A DNA stretch of 64,000 nucleotides from Aquanectria penicillioides (GCA_003415625.1 PYIU01000005.1:3105001-3169000); one strand, 5' to 3'; shown: positions 33,699 to 47,766, counted from the first letter of the stretch. Program-made: numbers and translations. The notes: generated by a model from the sequence alone, not told the origin.

Positions 33699-36600
33699 TC
33701 CTTTTCAACAAGTCCTTCGCGGGGACCTACCAAACCTGCGTTGGCTGGCTTGACTTAAGAAGTCTAGTCGTGTAGGCTTATGACAATTAAATGTTTGGTA
33801 TTATTATGCTGAGTAGATAGATAACGAATAGGCACGGCGTCTGGGTATGGCACATTCACTTGGCAGAAACGTTGGGTTGCGCCCGCAACATCACCAGCGG
33901 GTGTCTTATGGCCTCACAAGCCACGGGCGTCAGATCATTCCCAATCATTGGGACCAAGGACAAAGACCCCGTGCGTCTAGATAACAAAACTCCATGTTTG
34001 AAAGAATTGATATGCTTCATGATACTTGAACCTTTTCTCAACATTTCAGTTTAAAACATAAATATGCTGTTCCACTCAGCCGGTGTCCCAATCACACCAG
34101 CATAGACATGAGACTTTTGTTCAAATCACATAGCTCAACAACAACGAGGTTTCAAACCGCCCATTCTCCGAAATCGCACACAAATGCCTCCACCCCCCAG
34201 CCCCATTCTCGGATGTGTTTTCACACTTGCCTTGCTTCTTTCTTGCTTGCCCCTCTGTTAATGCAAGTTTCGATGTCATTGCAGGCCGTGGGGCCATGTA
34301 AGCTCGATCCAGCGATACTTTTCATGTGGCGTACGGGACTCTTGACGCGCAATGCAAGATTTACTACCTAAGAGCTCCGGCCCCATGCCGATCAGACACA
34401 GTTTGAAACTTGGGGAACCCGGCGAGAAAAGAAACGGCGAGGGATGGATCGAGTTCACCTAAATGCTAATTGTGGCCGTAGAGGGCGCATTGCCGTAGGA
34501 AGATGGATCTGGTTTCAGCCTCAATGAAGTTGCTAAGACGAACGGAGCAGGTATGAACAACAGGTTAAAACGTCCGAGGAAGCTGTTTACCCAAAACGGT
34601 AAGAGAGCAATTTCAACGTCACACCAAAGCAAAGAAGCATTGTCAAAAGAAATCCCCGACTGGTCGCCATTGTGATCCGACGGCAGATAGAAACTTGGGG
34701 TTCCCAGACTGGCGTCTCGGCCAGGGGCAGCGGCCTGTGCCGTCCAAACACAAATGACTGAGAAATATTGTGCGGGACGGGCAGAGAGCCGCAGATCCGG
34801 TCTGCTGGAGGAATGACAGCAAGCTCATGGTCACACAGAAGCCAGCGTAGGAGATCCATAAGCATGCCATGTCATTCGCGCGTGAACGAGGCAGTATGCA
34901 TAAAAGATCCATGCATGCAGGCATGATACGTAACAGCACAGCGGTCTAGAGACGGCATATTTCTTGGCTTGCATGGTCCGGTCAGCATCAGCCAGCAAAA
35001 CCGTTTAGGGCCAGGACAGGATTCCGACTGCTGGCAGACGTTGGCGGGGAGCCCTGTCGGACTTTCGTTGGTGTTTGGTGGTTTCCTGGAGACAAGTGAG
35101 TCAGGGACACGAGTTGACATGATCCACAAGAGGAAAACAGGGCATACAAGGCAACCTAGGATGGGAATCCGGGGCAAAACGGTAAAAGAGCGGTGTGGGA
35201 GCCCAGGTGAGTTGAGGGAGAGCCTCGTCTCGCCGAGGCGGAAGACAAGAGGACAAGACAACGTGGTGGACCAGGCCGGTCAGAATAAGTAAGAATTGGC
35301 GCCATGGATGCTGCAGTTGGCTCAACTGTGAATGTAAAGAGTGTGGCTCGGAGACACTGAGTAAGACGCTGGAGTAAATGCCTAGAGGCCCTGCCTCGTG
35401 GCAGGGCCTGAGACAGCGACAAGTTTTTGGGATTGAGGCTGGAATTCCAGCATTCCCGCCAGGCCTCTTCTAACTGGCGTGGTCTACGGGCGTTACGACT
35501 AGCTGGCGCCGTCCCTTGCTTCTCAGCTGCAATGCCCCCGCCTATCGACTTGTCACATGGGTTGCTGAAGTGGGCGGCGCGGGGCTCGTGCGTGTCTGGT
35601 GGTCGCTTCAACGACGCCAGTGGCCGCAGGGGGCGTGTCGGCAACTTGGGGACGATGTTGTTGGCCTTTGTGTCGTCAGCCTGCGCCGTGCCTTGCATTT
35701 GGTGGCATGATTGGCAGGTCGAAGAGACAGGCACTCATTCAGGCACAACCGGCGAAACAGGGAAGCCGAGATGTCGTGAAGTGGATGTGAATGCAGAATG
35801 GGGATGTGGGTGCAAGAAGCTCTGGAGGAGGGGTTTTTGACAGTCAGGTTTGAGTGCTTTTTAGCGCTGCTCGAGGAGTTCGAATTCTGTGACTGTAACA
35901 GCGGCAATTCCAGGTGGTACTCGAGCTCTAGGTATCTCGCAATTGCGAATGAGGCAGTCGGAACAGGGCTGCCAAGTCTTAACACAACCTTAGGAAAGAA
36001 TAGAATCTGCGGACTTGAACGACTAATTTTTTTTTGGGGGGGGGGGGGTGGAGAGGGGGAGAGGGGAGAGGACTGTTCCTGAGCAGGCACGGAGAATGTA
36101 ACTTAGTCGATGCCGTCCACGCCGGGAGAAACCCTGAAATGGTGGAAAATTAGCTCCCGAGAAAGTCCCCAGCGGTGATCCATGGCCCAAGTGGAGCTGT
36201 CACGACGAAAGAGGCGCAAACGGCGGCAGCCCTAACAAGCGGCTGGGTGCGTGGTTCTGCTGCATGTGCGAAGGATGGCGGTCTTTGAGCCTTGTGAAGT
36301 CTCTCGTTCCGTTACTGTCTCCATGATAGGTTGGCGAAGTAAAGACGGCGGTTGGGGATCAAGTGGTGTGGGGCTGCACCAAGGAGTCCAGGATAGCGCC
36401 GTTGCCTACCTACCTTAGTGTGCAAAGACCGAGTAAAATCTCTCGGCGTTGATAAGCTCATCGAATCTCTAGGCCGGCACGAAGAAAGAACATAGTACGG
36501 CTAGAGACAGACATGAAAAAAAAAATGAAAAAAAAAGGATAGGTATAAAGGAACGAGGCTGGAAGTCAAAGAGAGATTGTGCTGTCACGAGAAGTGGTTT

Positions 36601-39600
36601 ATTTTGAGTTCTCTTGCGATTGAGCCGTGAGCAGGAGAGGACAAGTGGATTTGTGGGAGAAACCCTATCAAATGACAGGCAAGGCGGGGAAGGCCTTGGG
36701 TAAAGCGTGAGAGACTTTGACATGCCATCGTATCCAACTCCTTCCGGGCTTGAAAATGGGTTCAAGTCAAATTGCGATGGCGCCTGCAATAGCGTTTGTG
36801 GCAGGACAATCTTCGAAAAGTGATCATCATGATGAAGGATGACAGGCAGATGCCAGCCGGGCCCGGGACCAAGCAGGCAAGGGCCAGGGGACCCTGCGAC
36901 ACGGGTTTAGCGGAGCGGGGGCCTGTAGCCCCCACCAGGCTTATCGCTTATCGATAGTCACGGGAACGTCTTTTTTCGAGGGTCGCAAGGAAGGAAGGAC
37001 TCAAGGAGGGGGCGGGGAATCATGTCTGAGTAAAACATGCCGAGCGAGGCAACGGCACCACCGGGCGGTCAAGGAAAAGACGTGGAAGCAAATACGATGC
37101 AAAACGACAAGCCGCTTACCCGTCGCGTCCCGATCTTACATCCTTCACTACATACCTACCTACCTACATGAAGGTATATTCCTCATCATAACAGAGAAGC
37201 GAAAGAAATGATGAAGGAAATCGGAAGGCGGGGCACACGGGGGTCTGAGCCCTCCTCGAAATGGTCCTCCTCCGAAATAGCAAACCTGTGAGGTTTTGGG
37301 AAGCCCTGATGCTACCTCCCTACCTTCCCACCGAGCTACCTAGGTTGGTCTAGTACCTACGACCTAGGGCACTAACCAAGGGCCCTCAAGGCTCAAGCAG
37401 TGGTGAGTAAGACCGGGGCGGGAGGCCAAAAACTCAGCGGGTTCCTGAAGTTCCTGAAAGCACACGAGGAAGGTGCAAGGAAGGTCCAGTAGCACAGGAG
37501 CCCACCTGCATGTGCAACATGAACCTGAGGCCGGGGTACCTACATCGCCCCATGGCACTACACCCGATACCTGGACCTGGAGTACCGTGTCATGGCTGGG
37601 CCCTTACAGGAGGGGGAAAGGGGTGAGTGCCGACTGCCTACCTAGTGTCCAGGTACGAGTTACCGGAGCTTCAGAGGTAGCGGAGCTAATCGAGGGAGGT
37701 GCCAACCATGGGCATGTGCATCCCGTTTACATCACTCCATGGCCTCTTCCTGCACACTGCGCTCTTGCAACGCGAAGAGGGCGCGCCACCCAGGATCCCA
37801 GCCCCCTCGTCCACTAACATCAATCGTACCCCTCCTACTGGAACACCTGAGCCACTCAGGCTTCACCACACCATTATGGACAATCGCCCACCATTGCCCA
37901 TCATCGCCCACTTTTCATTTTTTTTTTTCCTCCCAGCGCGTCCTCCACCGCTCGCGCTATTGAGTCCTACGACTGTCAGTACCGGTACTGCACCTCGTAC
38001 TGGGAGTGCTCGGCCATGAAACATGACGCCAACCCCGAATCCAACTCCAGCCTCATACAGCTTCGTCTGGCCGCCAAGCTCCCAGCTCTGCGCCGAAACT
38101 CAGTACCTAAGCAAGCAATCCAGGCACGAAGTACTCTCCAGCCATGGCAAGCTCACCCAAGCCTAGGACCAACCTTAGAAGCTGCTCCACCACACAGAAA
38201 CTGATAGACTCAAGTACTGCCCATCTCACGGTACGCATTCTTATGTACCACATCCATCATGAGTATTCACACCTGGCTCCTGGTTATGGCCCATGGCCAA
38301 GCTATCATGGATGTAAGTAGAAGGTACCACTGCTTCCTCGGGCGCTCTCCAAGCCAAGCGCAAGCTCATCGCAGTGTACTTGAAGCTTCAAGATAGGCTT
38401 TTCCAGCGGTTAGCACCATGGCTCGAGCTAGTGATCTACTTCCGTTTCTTGTTCTTCTGCAAGGTGGTATCAGGATCCGCAGGGACGAGTTAATCAGAGT
38501 CTCAAATTTTGCCAAGGTTCAGGCCTCCCGAGAGGTCTGGACACTGGGGTGGTAACACACACACGTACCAACAACCGCCAGAGGTTACACTACAACAACA
38601 TGACAGCATCCCCCCCTCAATACTCCCATTCTTCTCCCACTTTCAATGCAACATCTACTGGACCAAGATTACAGCGCTGCGACTTTGCGAGTGCTCGGCC
38701 AGCAATGCCGGGGTTCATCCTGCGTCTTTGCTAGGGAAATGTGTCAGGGCTTATCCGTAGATATCCTCTTGCGGTGGACTGCAGACTCGTCAACAAGACG
38801 AATATCTGTACACCGCCAACACCTAGACTTAAGCAGAAGCACATGCAAACTAAACACACAGGGCTTGGGGTCGTTGTGTCTCGCCCGAGCCACTCGCTGC
38901 CACGTCGTCCCGATCCCGAGTGATGGGGTCTTTGTGCACGGTAGCGGCTAGAAACACAAGGGGCCCTGTGAGATGCGATACGCCCCATACAGCGGCTATG
39001 TGAGGTCATCATCGAGCAGTATCCTTGCCTTTGTACGGAATTCTCGGCGACCGAGATCAATTCATAGTTTCGACACAATGGCGCTGTGATGCCGTGTGTC
39101 ATTCGCAACTTGCAAGTCCAGGGGAAGAGCTAAATGAACCTGCCAAGGGACAAAGCCCAAAGCGTTTCCCGGTGGGCCGGAGGAGTCGATAAAGAAATGC
39201 TCATATCCCCGGCAATAGAGCGAGCAATTCTAGAGTGTCCTAGTACAGCAGATCCTAGCATGCCGGTCTAGCTGATAGGAAGATGCTCTTCGTTGATCGA
39301 CCCCTCCTTACCTAGCGCCGACTTATTAGTCGAAGAAATCTTGCAGAAAGAGGCGAATGATGACGCTCCAGCGACATGTCAAATCGACCTTGCGAAGAAG
39401 CTGTCCAACATCAGGAGGAGGTGGCGGATAAGTCGAGATTCAAGAGGCTGGAGAGCTTCAGATGGCTTCAGAAGCGGGCTCGCAGCAAAACAGAGTTGCG
39501 CGCGGCCGAACCCAAGATGCTCTCCCCGCACTAGCGATGCTCATCATCGATTGCCCATCGGACAGGAGAAGCAGCGTGGCTGCGGATCCAGGCACCATCA

Positions 39601-42416
39601 GTTACCATCCTAGGCACAGTGACGACCAGACTGCAGAGAGTGTGGAGGAGGAGGTGGTGCTGCGCACATCCTTCTCCGTGAGGGGGTGGTAACACATTGG
39701 TAAGCCCGCCCGCTGCTGGACCAGATGACCTCGAAGCTTGCTCAGATGCAATCAATATCCCGTTTCGTCCAACCACATCTCGGACTGGAAGCTCATGGCA
39801 CGGATCCCTTGCCTACCGACCATGCAGTTTACACGTCCGTCCGCTCCGAGATGCAACCAGACCATAGACTCTAAGGATGGGCTCTCCCCCCAAAGCTCCA
39901 AGCTACGACGGCGCACGTACATAGTACAAGCTTTGAGCCAGGGCCGTATGCCCAGCCCCCCGGCACGCTTTGCGTCAGTCAGGGACGGGGGACGGGGGAT
40001 GGAGACGGGTTCGAAGCAGCAAGCAGCAGCATATTGGAAGCTAAACACCTGACTGGCTCCAGGCAGGTTTATTTTTAATCGCACATCGCATCGACCGGGT
40101 CCCTGTGAATCAAAAAGCGCCGCTGTCCGCTGCCCGCTGCCTCCTCCGGGCCCTCCCTCCCATGTCGTCCCCCTGGCCCACTGGGACGAGAGCCAGCCCC
40201 TCGCATGCAAGGTGGACCCGACTAGGGATGGCGACGACGCCTGCATGTTGGTTTGCGCCCTCACCCACAAGCTGGGCTACTGGCGTTGTGTGAACCTCCT
40301 CCATGATGATCATAACCTGCCTCTTGGCGGGCGGTAGCAGCAGGCGGCGGTGACCTTGGCCTCTGAGTGCATCCAAGGGCCCAGCCGGCTGGCCATGCTA
40401 AGCCAGCAATGCCAACCACCCCTGCCGGTGTGCTGCATGTTGGTTGGGCTCTCAGCCCAGCACCTGACGGGAATCGTAACCTAAGTTTGCAAGGGCGAGA
40501 GGCGAGGTATGGATCACCTCAGGTACTAGGACGCCTTGTACCTGGCCCGCCCATGCTAAACGGCGCAGATGACCTGTGCCTGATGTCTTCCTGGTCACCC
40601 CCCTGGACCCTCCAACGAGTCCAGGTGTGCTCCGTTCTCAGTGTGTGCCCTTCAAGCCAAGGATCACCGACCGAGTCGACTGTACTGTACCGTACTGGCG
40701 CCAATGTCGCTCACCTCGCATTGCCTTTGTGCTCGTCCAGTGCTACGCAAGCAGCAACAGAACTCAGACCTCAGCGTGGTGCTGTGCCACTCACTCCAAA
40801 ACCGGTCAGAATCTGGTCCATGGACGAGCCCCGGCCGGATAGTTGAGGTGGGAACCAAAGTACTCATCTCTGGCCCTTACTCTCACGTAGAGCATTCCAC
40901 CCATCCTTGACCAGGCGTCACCCGTCCTCGACAGCACATCTCATCCCACTACATCCCACCCGCCCGAAGGGAAAAGACGGCTGCATCACATCCGCCACTG
41001 GTCCTGCTTTGTCACAGACAAGGTCCAAGTTATCCACGTCAAGTGGTTGGTTGTGTGGTGGATCAATAACCCTCCCAGAGTACTGGGACCGGACCACACA
41101 CCAGCATCAGCACCCAGCACTCAGCACCCAACACCAGTGGCAGCATCAGCAGCGTCAACCGCCGAGGGGGAACAAGGCGCCCCAGCTTTATTTAGGTTTC
41201 TATGTGCGGCTATCCGGATCGATGAGGGCGGCGAGGACATCAACAAAGACGAAGGCGACTCTCCAAGGTGGCTGGACTTCCTTGGTTGATTGGTCGGGCA
41301 ACCCGACTAACTAGACTCCGGCTTAGGGTAGCCCGAGAAGGGACTGGCTATTCGATCCATCCCTCCATCCCGGATCCGGACCCCACCAAGACAATCGATT
41401 TGGGGCGGAAAAGCAACCACAGACATACATCATCGCCACGCTGCCCCTGCCACTCGTCCCTTGTTGCCCCTGTTTCTTCCTCAGTTCGCATTTTTGCCTT
41501 TGTTCGCTCGCCCACCTGGCTCTGACACTCCTCAGCTCTTTCTCTCGCCACACAACCCATCAAACACCATCATATCATCGTCCCCCGATGAGCCATACTC
41601 CCCGTGCCGCCAGCGCCGACAAACTACGGACAGAACCTGCGCTATTATCGGCATTCGCTGATTGAGACCATTCTAGCCGACTCATTGCCTGCTCAAACTA
41701 ACATTTCCCGGTTGGCTGGCTGGGCTGCCCTGTCGTATCTGTGGTCTCTTCCGTCAGTGCAACGGATCTAGGCCCTGGCCTGGCTCGCTTGCATCACCAC
41801 CACGCACGCCGCACTCCCCCCCACCGGCATTTCTTCGCACTTCTTTTGAGGCACACTTGGGACGCCTCTCAGTTGTCACTCTTAGACTAAGACTCTGACT
41901 CTCTCACACAACGCCTCAACCTCCTCTTTGTTCCTTGGTGTGTTTCTCGTCCTCTCCACATCATCCTCGTCCTTTTCACTTTTTCATCGTCCCCGTCTCA
42001 TCCGGCCCCGCCTCCTCGCGCCCCCTCTCCGTTTCACTCACCCTTTATCTCCATCACCTTTTCCCACGCATCACGGCAGGGCCGTCTTTTTTTGGTGCAT
42101 CGCATCTGTGCTTGGCCGACGAAACCCGCCCCGCACAATCCCGACCTAGTTGGCCGTCTCACCATCCTCAGCCTCATCAAGGCTGTCCGAGTGCGACAAG
42201 AGCCTCTCCGCCCCGGCGGCATACAGACAGGCATATTCATATCCGTCCGTACACAGCATCGCATCGATAGCCTGCTCTTCCTGCTTATTCGTGCGACATC
42301 GAGCCCTTGTCGCCCTGCCCGAGTCTCTCGCCTCGACGCCAACTTCATACAGCCAGGACAATCATCGCTATTCATTCTCGGCCCCATCGCTGGTCGTCAT
42401 CCCTCCCGTCGTCGGC
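33699..42416. other. 8.7-kb gene-free interval upstream of the C2H2 gene
   Basis: No reading frame shows a recognisable family or consistent exon structure. It holds scattered TAGG/CCTA motifs (about 37140-37165 and 37310-37350), a T9G13 run at 36028-36049, and the hairpin at 35386-35409. The last ~600 bp before 42417 are pyrimidine-rich and likely form the leader of the transcription factor gene. A long regulatory region or non-coding RNAs would fit, but I cannot show either. Confidence 0.45.
35386..35409. repeat. Inverted repeat / hairpin (10-bp arms, 4-nt loop)
   Basis: Arms AGGCCCTGCC and GGCAGGGCCT around TCGT form a perfect, GC-rich stem in the gene-free interval. No U run follows, and intrinsic terminators are not expected in fungi. 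Confidence 0.6.
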
Positions 42417-44595
42417 ATGGCGGCTACATTCCGACCGGTGAACTCACCCCTCGTCAACAACGTATCTCGGGACGACGTCATGGCCTCTTCACCAGTAACA
42501 CCTCGACCGAACACAGCACCCCAACCCCAGCCTTCCAGACCCATCGACGACGCAGCAACGCCTACCCGAGCGACCTTCAACCCCTCGATGAACAACCAAA
42601 AACCTTTGCCTTCCAGTCCTTTCCCTCAAGCCGTCCAGATGCCTGACCAGTCATCCAAGCCCAAGATGCCGAGGCGCGACAACTCTCAACACTCCACCAA
42701 GTCGGCTGATTCGGCGGACGTGGAAATGGACGATTCCGACGCAGAGGCGGCCAACGCCGAGGATGGCGCCAACTCTGACGATGATAGTGTCGGTGCCGAT
42801 GGTTCCAGATCCGGCAAGAAGAAGAAGTCTCAGCGCTTCTACTGTGTTGATTATCCCCCCTGCAATCTCAGCTTCACCCGCAGCGAGCACTTGGCCAGGC
42901 ATATCAGGTATGATAACCCAATACATCAAGATCTTATTTAAGGGAGTGAACTGAAGACACTAACATGTCGTAAGGAAACATACGGGCGAACGCCCTTTCC
43001 AGTGTCATTGCTCTCGTCGTTTCTCGAGGCTGGATAACTTGAGACAGCATGCCCAGACAGTGCATGTGAATGAAAACATTCCCATCGATTCCCTTGCGGC
43101 TACTGGCTCCAGGTTCCAGAGGCAGATGCGGACCGACCGTGTGCGGCAGGCTGGCAATAGGGCCAGGGCTTCCACCGGCGGCAGCGCCGGGGGCCCAGTC
43201 CGTGGCCACTCCAAGTCTCTATCAACCTCAAGTATCGCTAGCATCAGCTCTGTCGGTTCAACTTACAGCACAGCCGCTGATGCTCGACGCCGCCCTCCTC
43301 CTTTGGTCATGGCAGATCCAAGGTCTCGATTGTCCTTGGAGTCTTACCGTAGCGCTGCTGATAGTACATATTCTTCCTACCGACCCGCCTCGCCTAGCGA
43401 ATTTGGTACACCAACTTCCGCCACTTTCTCAACTGGACAAGGTAGTCCTCGATGGGGTTCTGGCGTCGCATCTCCAGCATCCTCTCATTCGCGATCTCAT
43501 AGCGTTTATACAACTGGATCACGCACTCCTGGTCGCCGACTCAGTGTTCCATCGGGTGCAAACCCGTTCCAGTCGCCCCCTCCTGGAATCCCTGTCGGTA
43601 GACCTATGTTTGCGCAGGGACCCGTCCCGGGACCAGTGAGCACATCGAATCCCGGAACATTCCCACCTGCCAACGGCAATCTGGTCGCATCTCCAAACGC
43701 CCCAGCGCCCCAGTGGCCACGACGGGAATCGATTTCCAGCGCTCCCGATGAAGCTTGGCGCCGACGAACCTGGCATCCAGACAGTCGCCATCCCAATGGA
43801 AACCCGAGTCAGCTCAGCACAGTTGTCAGCCAATCTGCTGTCGGGCCGAATCCTCCACCACCGATTGCGACGCCTTCCAACCCGCAGTCAACCCTTCGGC
43901 TTCCGGGCATCGAGTCGTTTGATCCAATTCCGCACCGTCCTGCCACACCTCCCAGGCGGGGTCCCTCTCCGATGATGATCGACTCGGAGCCTCGTATGCG
44001 TACTGTCCTTCAGCCCACTGTTGAAGCGCCTCCTCCTGATGAGAGACGAAACCTCAACATGTACGACGCTAGCCTCCAGCGTGGCCTTGGTCGTCTTGAT
44101 ATCAATCACAGCACCCCACCCCGCGACAGTGCTGGGACTTGGGCCTCTGAAGCCAACAAAGCTGTCCAGGCCCAAGCCGAACAAATCCGGCTGAACCCGC
44201 CGACTGTGAGGTTTGAGGACCAGCAACTACCTTCATACCCAGCCGCCAAGCCTGTGGGTGCCAGTCGGGCTTTGCACCAGCATACCATGTCTGCGCCATC
44301 CATCACCACTTCCAGAGACAGTAAACGTCACGGATGGTATCACGGCCCTGTGACAGTTCATCGAGACGCGAGGGCTATGCCAGAGCAAGATCCACGGGTA
44401 GCCCACGTCGATCGTATGGTCCACCCCAACTTCAACGGGTTCAGTGGCTTCCCAGCAAGAGAACCGCCAATCCAACAACATCATCAGCATCAACAGCAAC
44501 AGCAAGAGCGCTCTGGAGGCAACGACCCCTTGGGTCGTTTGGAGGCTTTGGTTGCCGTCGCAACAAGCGAAGGGTCGACAGCTACCGCTTACTAG
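42417..44595 (+). CDS. C2H2 zinc-finger transcription factor (Usv1/Rsv1/Bcr1-like finger pair)
   Basis: Two exons, 42417-42907 and 42975-44595, with a 67-bp intron (GTATGA donor, CACTAAC branch, TAAG acceptor) cutting the linker between the fingers, giving 703 aa. ATG 42417 is the first in-frame ATG. An N-terminal disordered Ser/Pro stretch and an acidic segment ([21 protein letters not shown]) precede a KKKK basic patch. Finger 1 uses C143, C149, H162 and H166. HTGERPF links it to finger 2, with C174, C176, H189 and H194. Recognition helices ([16 protein letters not shown]) are those of factors binding CCCCT/STRE-like DNA. The rest is Pro/Ser/Gln-rich with HHQHQQQQQ near the end. Closest yeast-type relatives by finger pattern are Usv1/Rgm1 and Bcr1; orthology is not shown. 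Role: a nuclear transcriptional regulator. Confidence 0.9.
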
Positions 44596-47500
44596 GTACC
44601 CTCGCAGAAGACTCTATCAATGTCACGATCTCAGAATAGGAGAATCTGAGTACGCAATCTGGGCCGTTAGAGAACGGCAAGCACATATTTTGACGACGTT
44701 TATGACGAAATTGTTTTTATTTTTGGTCCCTGGAGCGGATATGAAGCGCATCACGGCATGACTTGTTCGCATGATACACGATCTCTTTTTCATTGACGAT
44801 ATCCCAACTCTTGGCTGGATCCATTCATGGTTCAACAACTCTCGAATAGCAGCATATACACGATATCCCGGCTTCGTTGTTGCACACAGCACGCGCACCG
44901 ATTTTTTATCATGGCATCGGTGGCATCCTTCGTTCAGTATTCTCGGAAATTTTACGTTTTCCCCATGGTTATTAGACGGCTATCTCTCACGTTATTCATC
45001 TCTTCTTCTGATTTCTCTTGGATTTGTTTATTCTTTTGTTTTCCCCCCTTTTCTACCTTGTACGGTCTGGAACTGGTCGAATGAGGATTTCACGAGTTGA
45101 TAAGATACCCACTCATTACGAGATGAAAGGGTTAGTTATACCCTCATTAAGACGACAAGTTGTCAGGTAATAGTCCCACATGGTGGGTGATGGAAGATAT
45201 CACCGCTAGACTAGGTTCCCACTACAGAGTGTGTACAGATATGGGTCAATTCTGGCTATGGGACAGGCGAGATACCTCTTCGCTCGGGCTCGAGCTTCCG
45301 GACTGGGAGGATGGGTTTGGGATTGATACCCTGCAATGTTTTGTTCTGGTTTCGGCTGTTTGATTTTCTGCGAAGATGACTTAGACTCGACAACCGGTGT
45401 TTGATGATGGCCTGATTTCTCATATAGCTTGATAGGTAATGGAGATGTGACACGCCTTGACTTGGTATTTATCACAAATTGTTGACTGTCTATGAGGTAC
45501 AACTTCCAGATAGATAATAAATACCATGCACTCTACTCAAATATTATATATTTTTCATGTCTGTCAGCCAACTGTAGGGTAGGAGGCTCAATTTGGTTTC
45601 GCCATCTCAATACGAAACCCGATTCTATCAATCTGTGATGTGGGCTTCAATGTTACCGACGGCCTACGTTTATGGTTTGGGCACTTTTTCTCTCTCTCCA
45701 ATTGAGAAAAAAAAGTCTAGGTTCTTGAACCAATCTTGAGCAAGATTGGCGTTGGGAAACATGATGCAATGCAAACAATCGATGGCTAACCATAACTCCT
45801 CTCTTTCAAGTAGAGATTAGGAGCCAGAAGCCCACGGTACTATTTCCAGCCTCTTAATCGTGGTTTCCAAAAACTCACGATTTTTTTTTTTGGCTCCTGA
45901 CAACAAACCCAAGAGGGTAGTTTTGTGTAGGGGAAACTGGATATCATAAGAGAGTAAAACCACGTCAAGATACAACAAATTCTCATGTGTCAGAGAACAC
46001 GCCCGTCTCTTTGGTTAGTGCTTAGACAAAAGCGGGCAAAAATACACCTTCAATTAATTTCCTTTGCCTTTGGCCATTTTCAAGAACAAAGAATAAAGCT
46101 TCAGTTTGTTCAACTACTGCAGCTCATTGATCTGCTACCGCCGTGCCTCATTTAACAACCTAAGACAGGAATATTGTAGCGAGGATTTAACTTTTTTATT
46201 TCTCTTTGTAAAATGGGCACTTCCATGTTTCTGGAAGCCCAAAAAATCTTGGATCTGAGGAGATGCTTTACTCATACAAGGAAATAACTAAAAAAGACTA
46301 TGGCTGGGTACGTAGACACAGGTTCAGCTGTCGATCAGGCAAAGCGGCAATTGAATTACGGGGAGTTTGGGGGAAAAAGGAACAAAAGAAATCGATGCTC
46401 GGCATCTCTGTAGGGGGCGATAGTGGGAGATGACTGAATTGAATGTATATGAAAGTTGTCAAGAGATGATGGCGGTTAGGTTTTTTAAAGCAAGGGGCAA
46501 CAGCAGTTGGGAAAGCAAGTGGGTAGACTTGTACAGAGTCATTATCTCTGAAACTTAAATTCCTCGGTTGGAGGAAGCTCACGGGTTTCTAGATGATACT
46601 TTATCTTTTCTATGTGCCCTGTTTTCCGTTCCCCTGTGCCGTTGGAGCTCATATGCTTCGGCATGACTCGGCATGGGGAATGTCAAGCTACTACCACATG
46701 CCGCGGAGGCCGACAAAGAAGGCGATACCAGGTTTCTGGGAACAACATGGGGGAATAATGCTCCACCGAACCTCAGGGGCTGGTGTCAATCATGTCCGTA
46801 ATGGTCAGAGGCGAGGCCGAAGCTGGTTCGGGAACGGGTTTACCGGCCTGATGGAGGAGGACGATAAAAGTAGGCAGACACGTATGCATATGCACACGCA
46901 GAGGCAAATACAAAAGCAGAACTAAAAGTAGACATAGTGCAGGAAGCATATTCAATGAAAGATGACTGGTGCTCTATACAAGCTGAAGGTCCTCCTTGGC
47001 TGCTTAGGCTAGTAGTTGGCCAATTACGTCAACCACGGCATCGATCCCGCGTCTATCCGAATGCAAGCTCTTGAGAACAATGGCGAAGATGCCGTAGGCG
47101 CTCGTAGTAGCCCTTGTTTGCTCAGTAAACACAAGCGAGCTGGAGTAGTGGAGGGGGCGTGAGAGATAGTATGCAGCTGCGTGGGTTCTAGTTGAGCAAG
47201 TTTGCATCGCGGATCTGCAGGCTTCACCGTAATATTGCCAAAAGTCGCCGGGGAGGCAGGACAGCATGGCACCATAGCACTGAGGCCCAAGCGACGACGA
47301 GGCTTGTGATTGGCATTGATGGAGAGCGGTGCACGAGGACAACTGGTCTGCTGGCTTCATTGGGTCGCAGACGTGCCCTAGAGGCGACCACAAAGCCTGA
47401 TGATAGTTGAGGAGCGGCGCGGCGCGGCGCCATGATGACTTGGCAATGCCTTGAGTAGCCTCGTTTCAAGCTCTGGTCTGTAGGGCCTAGGGGAGCCCTC

Positions 47501-47747
47501 TGCTACCGTTCGTAGCGGCGGAAGCTGGGACGAGCCAATCCAAGACATTGGATCTAGGTTCTCGGGTTGGTCACTGATGGTTCATCATGTCATGCAGTTG
47601 CCAAGGGCTAGTTAACGGTGGCGGGTTTCATTTTCTGGCGGCCCTGTGGCCAAGATAAGGTGCCACCATTCAGGCGGCGGCTCAATGGACGTCTATAGGG
47701 TTGCAAGTCACGGCGATGGCCTCGATCGAGGTCGTTGGAAGTGACGA
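44596..47747. other. Gene-free interval, left part
   Basis: Normal to AT-moderate DNA after the C2H2 gene, without supported coding. A 20-bp inverted repeat with CCAAT arms is at 45730-45749. A Cys-containing 129-codon minus-strand frame at 47004-47393 was considered and not accepted. Confidence 0.45.
45730..45749. repeat. CCAAT-containing inverted repeat
   Basis: Arms CCAATCTTG and CAAGATTGG with a 2-nt AG spacer. Each arm holds a CCAAT box core on one strand. It lies about 1.1 kb downstream of the C2H2 gene; no role is evident. Confidence 0.5.
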
Positions 47748-47766
47748 GGGGGGGGGGGGGGGGGGG
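47748..47766. repeat. Poly-G tract (19 G)
   Basis: Nineteen consecutive G; long G runs are prone to both slippage and sequencing error, so the length is uncertain. Confidence 0.85.

Noticed and set aside
47004..47393. A 129-codon minus-strand frame with several Cys
   Set aside because: No signal peptide, family match or upstream exon; competing frames of equal length overlap it.
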